From Marasmius tenuissimus (Eukaryota > Basidiomycota > Agaricomycetes > Agaricales > Marasmiaceae): DNA of 64,000 nt. A model generated the notes under the pieces. The model was not told the origin of the DNA, searched no databases, and saw nothing but the letters and a program-made list of their open reading frames with translations. Every line of letters starts with the position of its first letter. Position 1 is the first letter of the stretch. Positions 11,116 to 20,897 of this stretch are shown here, piece by piece. The DNA lies in NCBI GenBank assembly GCA_029532415.1, contig JAQOTA010000049.1:62001-126000 (forward strand), given 5' to 3'. The translations under genes were made by a program, and so were the position numbers.

Positions 11116-12702
11116 CTAAGAAACGAAGAAGTGGCTCCTACGTTGCTTGAACTTTTGAGCCCCCTCCGAGCCGGGCCCTGGGGCAGTCCTGGAGAATTGC
11201 TGGATATCGGAAACCGGTATCCGGGCTTTCCCATCGTTCAGAAGGTTCGCCTTGACCCATTCGAGCTCTTTGGCCACCATTGCCCGGGCCTCATATTCCT
11301 GCGGAAAAGATTTCCGGCTATGTTTTTGGAGTGAGAACCAGGGTTGGAAGGCCCGCGAAATCGCAAGCCATTCAGGATCAAAGGATAATTCAAGAGGCTC
11401 ATGGGCCGCGTCGTGAGGTATGTCGACGACCTGATGGATACCATCGGTTAGTGGGCGACCTACAGGGCATGAGCCGAACATACCTCAAGGAAATCGCGTT
11501 TGGGAAGACACTTGTCCAATGCAATGAATCTGGTGACCGACGGCGGAGCTCGTACGGTTGGCACAGGAACGACCTCCTCTTCCTCATCATCCAAGGCAAT
11601 TTCGTCGGGATTACTTGTCATACGGGGTTGGTTATTCGAGACATTATTAGTACTGTCGTCGAAATTATCTTCAATCGCGATTTCGTCGGGGTTGGTCCCT
11701 GCAGTGGAGGCACTCCCTTGGTCATTTTGGTGAACCACCGTCGCGTCAAACCGGCAATGCAAGTGAGCGGAGAACCACCACTCTGGTTTCAAGGTGCGAA
11801 GTAATCCCATAAGGGGAGGAGAACCTAACGTGCCGTTATTGATTTCTTCTCTGAAGTGGGATTTCCGCCGTATGAGGGCTTTGAAGTCTCCATACTGGTC
11901 GATGCCAACCGGCCAATCGTGCGATAAAAATATCTGGGGACTAGGAAGCTTCTCACAGTGTCAGGAACGACAAGACACCGGAGGAAGAGAGCCATGACGA
12001 ACAAGGGACAGTTTTCGAACATTGAATTCTCGGATGTGGTATATACTTCGAAGGCTAGCATGGTCGTATGGCATTTTCTCGTGATGGCCTGACAAAGGTC
12101 AGTTTTCAAATTCGTCATTGTACAAGTAGCTGTGTCTCGCACCAAGGGAGAAGCTGTAAGGTTTGAAGATTCCTGAAGCCCCAGAGATACGAAGACCCCC
12201 GAAGAGAACGCTTCCTGCATGACCGAGAAAGTAGATATTGCGCGCGAGCCATCCTCCATGATACCTGAACAAGGTTGAGACACAATCAACGACGAACAAA
12301 GTGGGTACTCACAACTCCCACATATAGTTTGAAGCTTCATGATTCCCTCCAATGACAACTGTCAAGACTGGCGCGATCTTTTCTCCTGTATAGTACCTGA
12401 GAAACGTCAAAACGCGGGAGTCAAACCCAGGAACAAACAAAACTGACTTGTAGAACGTCTGGAGGTGCTTGTACTTGTCCGGTACAGCCATACATTGCAA
12501 GTCTTGGTAATTTCGCACTGCTTGGAAGTCACCACATATCAGTAGAATGTCGACTTTGTAATCGTTCTTCTTCTCGAGTGTTTCTATATGCTTGTAGATA
12601 TTGTCGAGTTCGCCGTGGCAGCATCCTTCAATTGCGACCTGAAATACGTAGAACAGTCAGGATAAATGAACAATTAGTAGCCCATCGATGACACACTTTC
12701 AT
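11116..12702 (-). CDS. dbr1: Lariat RNA debranching enzyme
   Basis: Hydrolyses the 2'-5' phosphodiester bond of intron lariats after splicing. Seven exons (12702-12697, 12638-12448, 12396-12313, 12264-12143, 12088-12003, 11951-11484, 11430-11116) give 423 residues. The first exon encodes only Met-Lys. Metallophosphoesterase motifs are present in order: GCCHGELD (with the family Cys), [14 protein letters not shown], and the distal FLSHDW and SAHLH histidine motifs. DBR1-specific stretches include [14 protein letters not shown] and [10 protein letters not shown]. The C-terminal domain begins after about residue 300 (FDPEWLAI). Between the catalytic and C-terminal parts lies an acidic insert with two NPDEIA repeats (residues about 250 and 277). 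One donor (GTTCGT, at 12002) is weak but gives the right frame. Confidence 0.95.
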
Positions 12703-13653
12703 GGTTCCTGACGACCTTGCTTTCCGCTTTCGACTTTTGTGGGCGTATGTTCTCTTGAGGAGTAGATGAAATGAAGGCGCTGGCCTGCAGGATCTAGATG
12801 TGGGTAGAGGGAAAACAAGTCTCATCATGATCAAGCGCGCAGGGTTGCGCGGTTGGACGCGTCCATGATGGCCGACTCCCACGAACCCGTTCGTCGGTAC
12901 CACCACCACGTCAAGCTGACTCGTCACTCAGGAGCTCTTGCCTCAAAGATTTCTACAAGATTTTTACCAATTCATGCATCTTCCCGGTAGAATTACCCAC
13001 GAACTCCAAGACGAAGTCACCATTTCTGGGCGTTTGATACGAGAGGTCGATAGGAACCGGCGTCAAACAGAAAGCACTCTGTTCTTACTGGGTGTCGATC
13101 CTGGCAAAAGTGGTTGCTAAGGATCAAACGATACTGGTACGGCCCAAGTGTGATCACAGCTATTGACTGCTTGGAACAGACGTCACTAGCCCGAAGGGGC
13201 TCGTACCTTGAGTGGCACCTCGAACAGGAGAGTCCGTTACCGCCGTCAGGATGGCCAGTGCTGTGGCCGTTGCTGCGAATGTCATTCTCAAACGACTTCC
13301 CCACGAACAAGGAGATATTGACAACCCGCGGGTGGGTCCCTGAACCTGTTCGATTACCGTATAGATTATCCGCGGGTAAACCTCCTGTCGTCGACAGTGC
13401 CTCTCGTGTGAAGGAGGTCCGGGAGTTAATGCACCCTAAGGCGTACGTACGCGAAATGGAATGCTAAACGGGGCTCTTCGAAGGAGAAAAAACACCGTCC
13501 CGATCCAATCATCTCAGGTAAGGATGCGGCGTAATTGCCCAGTTGCAACTGTCAATGAAAGTTGAATTTACGGATACTAATCCCCACTGTCGGTAAGATC
13601 AAACCGGTAACGGGTTTCACTTTGTGGACATACTGTCTGCTATGGATGGGCTC
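12703..13653. other. Intergenic, nothing recognised
   Basis: About 950 bp between the divergent DBR1 and DyP genes. Short open frames exist on both strands (for example about 13114-13467 +), but none has an ATG plus recognisable protein, and splice-linked exons are not apparent. I treat it as upstream regulatory DNA of both genes. Confidence 0.4.
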
Positions 13654-13660
13654 TATATAA
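13654..13660 (+). promoter_or_regulatory. TATA box of the DyP gene
   Basis: TATATAA lies 57 bp before the DyP start codon, inside CTCTATATAAGG. This is a typical spacing for a strongly regulated fungal gene with a short leader. Confidence 0.6.
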
Positions 13661-13716
13661 GGACCAGGAGGGAGGTTCCTTTCATTATCCTCGTACTTCG
13701 ACGGCTCCCCAGTATC

Positions 13717-15680
13717 ATGAGGCTTTCTCTTGTTCTCTGTATCTTCACCCTCTCGGCGTTTGCGTACCCCAACGTCGAAGATCTTTACTCCAGGCAAGAC
13801 GATGCGGGGCCACTCCTTATCGGTAAGGGCAGCTCGCGCCATGCTCGAGCAAACCGCTTATCCTTCCTCTAGATCCCGCGGGACAGCCGAGTTTACCTTC
13901 ACCCCAACAAGCTGAGAGACAAGCGGCGCGTCTTGGTCTGGACCTTGATAACATTCAAGGCGACATTCTGTGCGCATGCGAAACACATATCTGGGTTTTG
14001 GACGACAACTAACACTCTGATAGTGTCGGTATGAAGAAGCGGAAAGAGTTGTTCTTCTTTTTCCAGATCCGAAACAAGACTTTGTTCAAGTCCAGTCTCA
14101 AAAACCTCCGTCCGCTCATTACCACCACGAAACAACTCTTGAGCGCAAAGTCAAATTCCGGGAGTGCGGTGAATATTGCGTTCTCCCAAACTGGCCTGAA
14201 CTTCTTGGGCGTCTCGGACGACCTCAAGGACGACGTATTCAGAGCTGGGCAGGCCAGCGACGCCAACAACCTTGGGGATCCTGGTACTAAGAACTGGGTC
14301 GATGCGTTCAAGGGAAACAAGATCCACGGCGTTCTACTCGTAGCGGCGGACAGTAATCCGCGCTTATTAGCTCAACTCGCCAAGGTCAAGCTCGTATTCG
14401 GACCTTCTGTCTCAGAGCTGTACACCTTGCAAGGTGCTGCACGCCCTGGCGATCAGGAGGGCCACGAACGTAAGTCGCGCCACCCGAAGCGCCCTGAATC
14501 CTTTCTAGATCTCAAGACTTTTTGACAGATTTCGGGTACATGGACGGCATCAGTCAGCCTGGAATTAATGGTTTCACTGACAAGCCACTCCCCGGACAAC
14601 AAATGCTCGATCCCGGTTTCTTCCTTCTGGGTGAGCAGGGTGATTCTATCCAACGACCGGCGTGGGCAAAGGACGGTTCATTCCTCGCCTTCCGTCAATT
14701 GCGACAACTAGTCCCGGAGTTCAACCAGTTCGTTACGGAAAATGCTTTGAAGGTTCCCGGACTCTCTGTTCAAGAGAATACCGACCTTTTCGGCGCCAGA
14801 ATGGTTGGCAGGTGGAAGAGTGTGAGTCATTGCCTCCGTTCGTTGCGTTTGATGCTGAATAGTCCTTGTAGGGCGCACCCATTGACTTGGCCCCCCTCCG
14901 TGACGATCCTGTCCTCGCCAAGGACCCGATGCGTAACAACGACTTCACTTTCAAACACCCGGGAGCAGATATTCTGACCAACCAAACCAACTGTCCTTTC
15001 TCCGCTCACGTCCGGAAGACGCGTCCTCGTGCTGACTTCGACCCGGAGAATACTGAGAACCACATCATGCGTGCTGGTATTCCTTATGGACCGGAAGGTA
15101 CGGAACTTGTGTGTGAACGTTCGTTATTCCGGACTCATTTACGCTCCCCTAGTGACTGCCCTGGAGAGATCGCAGAAGAAGAGCAGTGATTCGCAACCCT
15201 TGGAACGTGGCCTTGCGTTTGTCGCATACCAGTCGAATATTGGTAACGGGTTCCAGTTCATTCAGAGGAATTGGGTCGATAACGCCAAGTAAGCTTTCCA
15301 TATCTCAACGTGACAAAACTGAGTGTTGACGTTCATCTCCCCGACCAACAAGTTTCTTCTTCGGAAAATCAAGTGAGTCCGCACACTCGAGTACCTTCTC
15401 TTTCAAAACTGACAATCTTCTAGCTCCTCCTGGTGTCGACCCTATCATCGGCTCTACGAACGGAGGCAAGGCGAACATAGATAACACCCGCGTTGTATCC
15501 GGCTTGAACCCAATGAACTCCTCCAGCACCGTTACCATCAAGAAAGGTTCGCATTCGTCCCTTCCGTAAATCTCTTCACCAAATGCTGACCCTTCTCCTA
15601 TAGACTTTGTCGTCTCGCGTGGTGGAGAGTACTTCTTCACTCCCTCCCTCGCAGCTCTCCTCGATCCCATCGGAAAATAA
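13717..15680 (+). CDS. Secreted dye-decolorizing peroxidase (DyP)
   Basis: Heme peroxidase that oxidises dyes and lignin-related phenolics with hydrogen peroxide. Nine exons (13717-13822, 13873-13969, 14024-14469, 14529-14821, 14872-15097, 15153-15288, 15353-15372, 15424-15546, 15604-15680) give 507 residues. A signal peptide (MRLSLVLCIFTLSAFA) and short propeptide come first, then the conserved NIQGDI segment. The GXXDG motif is present as GYMDGISQP with the catalytic Asp. The proximal heme His lies in CPFSAHVRKTRPR and the distal Arg in HIMRAGIPYG. Length and motif order fit fungal class D DyP enzymes. The gene stands alone behind a TATA box. All nine junctions keep frame. Confidence 0.94.
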
Positions 15681-16064
15681 GAGTATCAACTCAGCAGATT
15701 CTCAATCGCACTTCTTGTAAATGTTATCTATCGTTAAATTTTGGGGACTTTTGTACCACCTATTTATGTATCTATGACTGGACGCGTATTGTACTGGTAG
15801 ATATCGAATCTAATCTAATGACTTTGAGCACTCTTTGAGCCTGGATCGGGCTATTGGTTGATCAAAAAATTACCCGAGGACCTCATGCGGGGAAATTATT
15901 CAGTTCTGAGTTCGCGTGGCGCCAGCAATGAAAATCACATGCAGAGGCACCACGCTGCCTGTAAAGTGATCGTCATGCATGGGCAACTCCCGCTAGTCTT
16001 TTCTTTACAACTCACTCAACCTACGCCTCCGAGCAAACTCTGAGGCTTCTCTGGTGCCGCTCTT
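15681..16064. other. Intergenic spacer between DyP and the ABC transporter
   Basis: 384 bp holding the DyP 3' UTR and the ABC transporter promoter. No gene or clear element is seen. Confidence 0.4.
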
Positions 16065-19010
16065 ATGGCCGTGCTATCGACTCTACGACGCCAGCAACTA
16101 AAGGACCAGCTAGCTCTCTTCACGAAGACCTACTCGACACATCGGCCGCTTGTTCAGCGCATTCTTAATATCGGATTCGTGCTCTATGTATTGGGCACGA
16201 CGTTCAGAGGGTTATCGGCAAGACCTGCAAAGCCGTCAAGTAGAGCGAAGAAGGGTAGTGAGAAGGATACCGGAAAGGCACCGCGAGTCGCTGTGAGTTC
16301 CATATTACTCGTTTATCGCAGAACAGGGCTCTGAGAGGAAATATGGTTAGGTCGACGCAGTTTTCTATCAAAGGCTAGCTCGGATCTTGAGGATTGTCAT
16401 TCCAGGCATCAGATCAAAAGAAGCTCTACTGCTGGTCATGCATTCCGGTCTTCTAGTATTCAGAACCGCGATATCACTATATGTCGCAGCGCTTGATGGA
16501 AAGTGCGTAGATTTGAAACTCATCAATCCAAATCTAATGCATCTCCGCAGGATTGTAGCATCACTTGTCCGAGCACGACCGCTTGAGTTCTTCTGGAATA
16601 TCCTTCGATGGCTCCTAGTCGCAGTGCCCGCAACGTGGACGAACAGCTGGCTCAGTTATATCCAGAATAAACTAGCCATTGCCTATAGAACAAGGCTAAC
16701 GCAGGTAGTGTTGAAGGAATATTTAGGGGAAGAGAACGAAGGAGCCCAAGGGAAGGTGTACTACAAGCTCGGTACGCTGCACATTCCGTCATACAAGTGA
16801 TTGTTGACTGAACTTCGACCCCCACCCCATAGCCAACCTCGACGATAGAATAAAGAATGCAGACCAGTACGGCTATACCCAGGAATTCTCTCAGCTCACG
16901 CCCTGACCCACTCTGTTTTGCAGAATGATAACCCACGACATACAACGATTTTCCGCTCACTTAGCTGCCATCTATTCTAATCTGGCGAAGCCAACGCTCG
17001 ATGTTATTCTCTACAACTATCAGCTCTCCCAGAACGTCGGTGCCGAAGGGTTAATTATCCTGACAGTTTTGGTGCAGACAACGGCTGCCTTGCGTACGCG
17101 CTCTTTGCCCAATCTTCGTCGAATCAAACCCCTCATTTTACTCTTGTACTCCAGTCCGCCGCGTAACCCCGCCGTTTGGAGCATACACTGCCCTGTCTGC
17201 TCAACTTGCAGGACAGCTACGACACGCACATTCGAGACTGGCAGAGTTCGCGGAGGAAGTTGCCTTCTTGCGCGGGGAGAATATGGAGAAGCTACTCTTG
17301 CAACGAGATTACGCTACCCTTATTCTACACGAAAGGAAGGTACTCAGGCGAAGGTGGTGGTTTGGGTGTGCGGAGGAGGGTATTGTGAAATGGCTATGGG
17401 GTAGTTTTGGGGTGAGTCCTATTGACAGCTGGGGAACCTCCCGTGAGGCTGATTGTTTTCGTAGCTAGTTCTGTGTGCGATACCTGTGTTCTTCAAGATA
17501 CCTGGAGCCGAAAATCTTGACCTTGGCAGTCGGACTGAAGGTAATGAGACTGTGTCCGTAGGAAGCGCAGCCAATCTGACATATCTTTGCTCAGGTTTCG
17601 TGACCAACAGACGATTACTACTTTCAGCATCGGGTGAGTTTTGTGCCCATATATCTGACATCTACTTACCGACCCACATCTTTAGATGCCTTCGGAAGGG
17701 TGATGTATTCTTACAAGGACTTGTCCGAGCTGGCCGGGTACACTTCCCGAGTTTCTCTTCTTCTCGATAGTATGCAGGATATGAGAAAAAGCAGGTTTGA
17801 AAAGGCGATGGTTAGCAGCGCCTTGACGGGCGAGAACGCAAAACGTATGTGCTATCATATCCTTCCCCTCCTGAGCCTGATTTTCTTCAGTTCTCCGCGG
17901 TCGGGGGAATGTGATGATGTCTGAAGACATCGAGTTCGAGAATGTCCCCATAGTTACGCCGAATGGTGATATCCTTGTGAGGAGCTTGAGCTTCCGTATC
18001 AAGCACGGCGTGAGTATACCCCTCACTGCGTCAGCGTCCGTTTACTGAAGCTTCCTTTACTCAGCAACATCTGCTTATTGTCGGACCAAACGGTAGGCTT
18101 TCCCCCCTCGTATTCGCTGAGCGCGACTGACTTACGAGAACGCAGGATGCGGGAAATCGTCACTGTTCCGAATTCTTGGCGGCCTCTGGCCAGTGTACGG
18201 CGGAATCGTCCGCAAACCTCCGGCTTCTGAGTTCATTCTTATCCCTCAAAGACCTTACCTGTCGTTGGGCACCCTGCGGGATCAGGTCATCTACCCTCAC
18301 TCAAAGGAAACCATGGAAGAACGTACGTGATCTATTCTCCGCGGAATAGCGTGCGTTCCTTACCAGTCTCAGGTGGAATCACGGACAACGATCTCCTGAA
18401 CATCCTTTCTGTCGTTCAAATGGAGGGAGTCGTAGAGCGCGAAGGCGGGTGGGACGTGGCTCGGGAGTGGAGAGACGCGTTGAGCGGTGGTGATCAACAG
18501 AAGATTGCGTGGGCGAGGTTGTTCTATCATCAACCGAAGGTATGTTCCGCCGTACGAGACTCGAGTCCGACTTTTTGGTTGACCGATCTCTTAGTATGCC
18601 GTCCTCGATGAAGCCACCTCCCTGGTCCCCCCAGATATGGAGGGTAGGATGATGGAACACGCGACGAAGTTGGGTATTACGCTGCTCACTGTCTCCCATC
18701 GGCCTTCGCTTTGGAAGTACCACCATATGATCTTGCACTACGATGGACAAGGGGGTTACGTTTTGTACGTCGTCGGATCATTGTTTCACCTTTGCTCTAA
18801 CACTCATTCTCTTCTTTTTGACAGTACGAAGTTGGACGCGGAGAAAAGGTTGGCGCTCCAGCAAGAGAAGCAGGCACTAGAGACCAAGCTACTCGAAGTG
18901 TACGTTTGCACAAATATTCTTTGGTTTTTGGTTCTCGATGATCTAACCGATATTGAAATTGTAGGCCGAAGATGAGGGCAAGACTGGCAGAGTTGAGAGC
19001 ATTGGCGTAA
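16065..19010 (+). CDS. Peroxisomal long-chain fatty-acid ABC half-transporter (ALD/PXA type)
   Basis: Subfamily D half-transporter; such proteins dimerise in the peroxisomal membrane and import long-chain acyl-CoA for beta-oxidation. Sixteen short exons give 705 residues with phase kept throughout. The N-terminal half carries the membrane domain ([34 protein letters not shown]) and a family EAA-like stretch (EEVAFLRG). The nucleotide-binding domain has Walker A GPNGCGKSS (residues 492-500), Q-loop LIPQRPYL, signature LSGGDQQK (590-597), Walker B YAVLDEAT (catalytic Glu615) and the switch His in VSHRP. Two positions are unusual. The D-loop reads SLVPPD where SAV(S/D) is normal, and the signature is followed by DQQK instead of EKQR. 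A decayed copy of the C-terminal part lies about 1 kb downstream. PXA1 versus PXA2 orthology is not decided here. Confidence 0.9.
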
Positions 19011-19319
19011 TTTACTGTGTTGTAATCATTGTATTCGAACTTGAACTACTTCTGTGAGGTTCAAAGAGCCTGAACAGTGAACTCTCCACCACAATCCGGC
19101 AAGATACAGTAGGTCTTCAAGCTGCGCCGTCAGGACGAGGTAATCATTGTTGGTGTGCCGGTGCCCAATGAGTTCGACTGATTGCTTCTCCCCCAGTGTA
19201 GAACGACTGCCGCGACTCGCCCCCAGAAATATTCTGGCCCGGGGGGAGCCGCGGCCCGGGATTCTTTGTTGCAGTTTATGTGACCCACCCTTGTTGACCT
19301 GCACCAAACCTTCACCGCT
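19011..19319. other. Intergenic between the ABC transporter and element 2
   Basis: About 310 bp with the transporter's 3' end. It terminates in TCACCGCT (19312-19319), the left target-site copy of element 2. No gene is seen. Confidence 0.4.
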
Positions 19320-19771
19320 AGGACCTGGGCTACTCCCCTATAGGTCCGGCCCTCTAGAGGCCCAAAACTGGCCTCAAATATGCAATCTGACTTGCCTTAT
19401 TTGGAAGGAGGATATGCAATATGGGCTGGGTTGTCACGTTTAGTCATGCTCGTCACCAATGTTCGACCTTACTGAGGCTTATTGGTACGTGTAAAATCGT
19501 CGCGAGAAGTGATAAAACCTGATAACTCGATAATTCGACGTGGCAGAAGCGTGATTAGATGCGATTTGGCTAAGAACGGCCCGCTGACCTGCCTCGGTAT
19601 AGATGGTAAGACGACTCAAGACGGTTGAATTGGCCCTGAAAAATGCAATTTGGGCCGGAAATTCTTCTCAAATGGCCTCAAAAATGCAAAATTGAGACGG
19701 AGAAATTGCGATTTTGGGACCCTCAAAAATGCAAAATCGGGCCGGACCTATAAGGGAGTAGCCCAGGTCCT
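19320..19771. mobile_element. Short inverted-repeat element with 8-bp target duplication (MITE-like, element 2)
   Basis: A 452-bp segment has 33-bp terminal inverted repeats (19320-19352 and 19739-19771) differing at one base. It starts AGGACCTGGGCTACTCCC and ends with its complement. It is flanked by TCACCGCT on both sides (19312-19319 and 19772-19779), with a further tandem copy at 19780-19787. Internally a CTCAAAAATGCAAAA word is repeated. There is no transposase reading frame. The ends share AGGACC/GGTCCT and the 8-bp duplication with element 1 at 6175-6608, so both look like non-autonomous hAT-like elements of related families. It sits between the intact ABC transporter and its decayed copy. 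Confidence 0.8.
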
Positions 19772-19990
19772 TCACCGCTTCACCGCTCACAACGACCCGT
19801 ACCAAACTGGTACTCATTCTCCCTCCTCGGTTATCTTACGTGGTTTGGTTGCAAAATGGAGCAGGAAACCTATCTCACTCGGGAGAAACGATCGAAAAAT
19901 GTTTGGTACTCTCCTCCTGGGCGATGTTGGTGTCTCGAGACAATCTCGTCGAGACTCGATATTTCATTTTTATACGAAGACTCCGGAATA

Positions 19991-20260
19991 TAGCGGGGGT
20001 GAAGATCACAAGGCAAGGCTTCTCAAAGGAACACACTCCTCTGTACGGACACCAAAGCCCACTACGAGTTCTTGACCGGTCCCTTTCCGGCATGCCGTTC
20101 TCGATGAAGCCACCGCACTATTTGGGGGGGATGGAGCAGGCGCGGTTGAGTTTTTAATCTCGCTTCAGACCGACATGGGTCTTTTGTGCTGCCGTCGTTC
20201 TATGCCTATTTGCTCTCCTGTTCACCAGTGCGAAGCTGGGACGCACAGAGGACCGAGTTG
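19991..20260 (+). pseudogene. Decayed copy of the ABC transporter nucleotide-binding region
   Basis: The nucleotide sequence resembles the end of the neighbouring ABC transporter gene. An AGCGGGGGTGA stretch (about 19992) parallels the signature exon. ATGCCGTTCTCGATGAAGCC (20092-20111) matches the Walker B exon (18596-18615) with one mismatch. A GCGAAGCTGGGACGC stretch parallels the exon after the next intron. Frames are broken and spacing has drifted, so no product is expected. It looks like a tandem partial duplication whose copy decayed. Confidence 0.6.
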
Positions 20261-20805
20261 CAACAAGTGTACAGCTGCGGGTCGCTCGACGCTTGATATG
20301 TATTTCGAGGATGAGGTGGGGAGAATGTTGATATGCAAAGTGTATCACGAGCAGCATCGCTTCAATAACTCACTTCGCGCCCATATACGTGCAAGTATTG
20401 TGCCGATGACCAAGCTTGAAAGCTTGGGTTACATTCTTTGGCTGGGCCAACTAAATACACAATGAGCTGTGCTCGGGGAACTAGGTGTTGGCGCAAGATC
20501 GGAGGGGCGCTTATAGACACATCGAAACGAGGTCTCAATTCACTCACCAGCAAACGAGACGCAAAACTCGAGTTTGTTTACGAGGGCGGACCTCACCTGA
20601 GTGGATTAGTGAGCTGGTAGCCGAGCCCGCGACTCCAGGGTGGTGGTAGAGACCCTCCCGCAGAAGCCCAACACTTAAATTTGTATGGAGCGCTGTAAGG
20701 CCACATAATCCGACACCTCCTCGACCCTCTTGGCAAGCGTATATAGCTCTGCAGGATTTCGTTATGCTGTTAAGCATGAGGCACCTGAGGACGTGGGCTG
20801 GAAAG
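20261..20805. other. Intergenic, upstream of the cupredoxin gene
   Basis: About 545 bp with no supported coding exon, taken as promoter-distal DNA of the cupredoxin gene. Confidence 0.35.
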
Positions 20806-20811
20806 TATAAA
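20806..20811 (+). promoter_or_regulatory. TATA box of the cupredoxin gene
   Basis: TATAAA in GAAAGTATAAAGGC lies about 90 bp before the start codon. A pyrimidine-rich leader follows, as is common in fungal promoters. Confidence 0.5.
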
Positions 20812-20897
20812 GGCTTGACAACAGCGATGTTACTTCCTCACTTTTACTTACTACCATTTTCTGTCCTTCTTTTCTTTCATTCTGCTAATTTTTCATC

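Noticed and set aside
13114..13467. 117-codon plus-strand frame between DBR1 and DyP
   Set aside because: No recognisable domain, no supporting exons and no promoter context.
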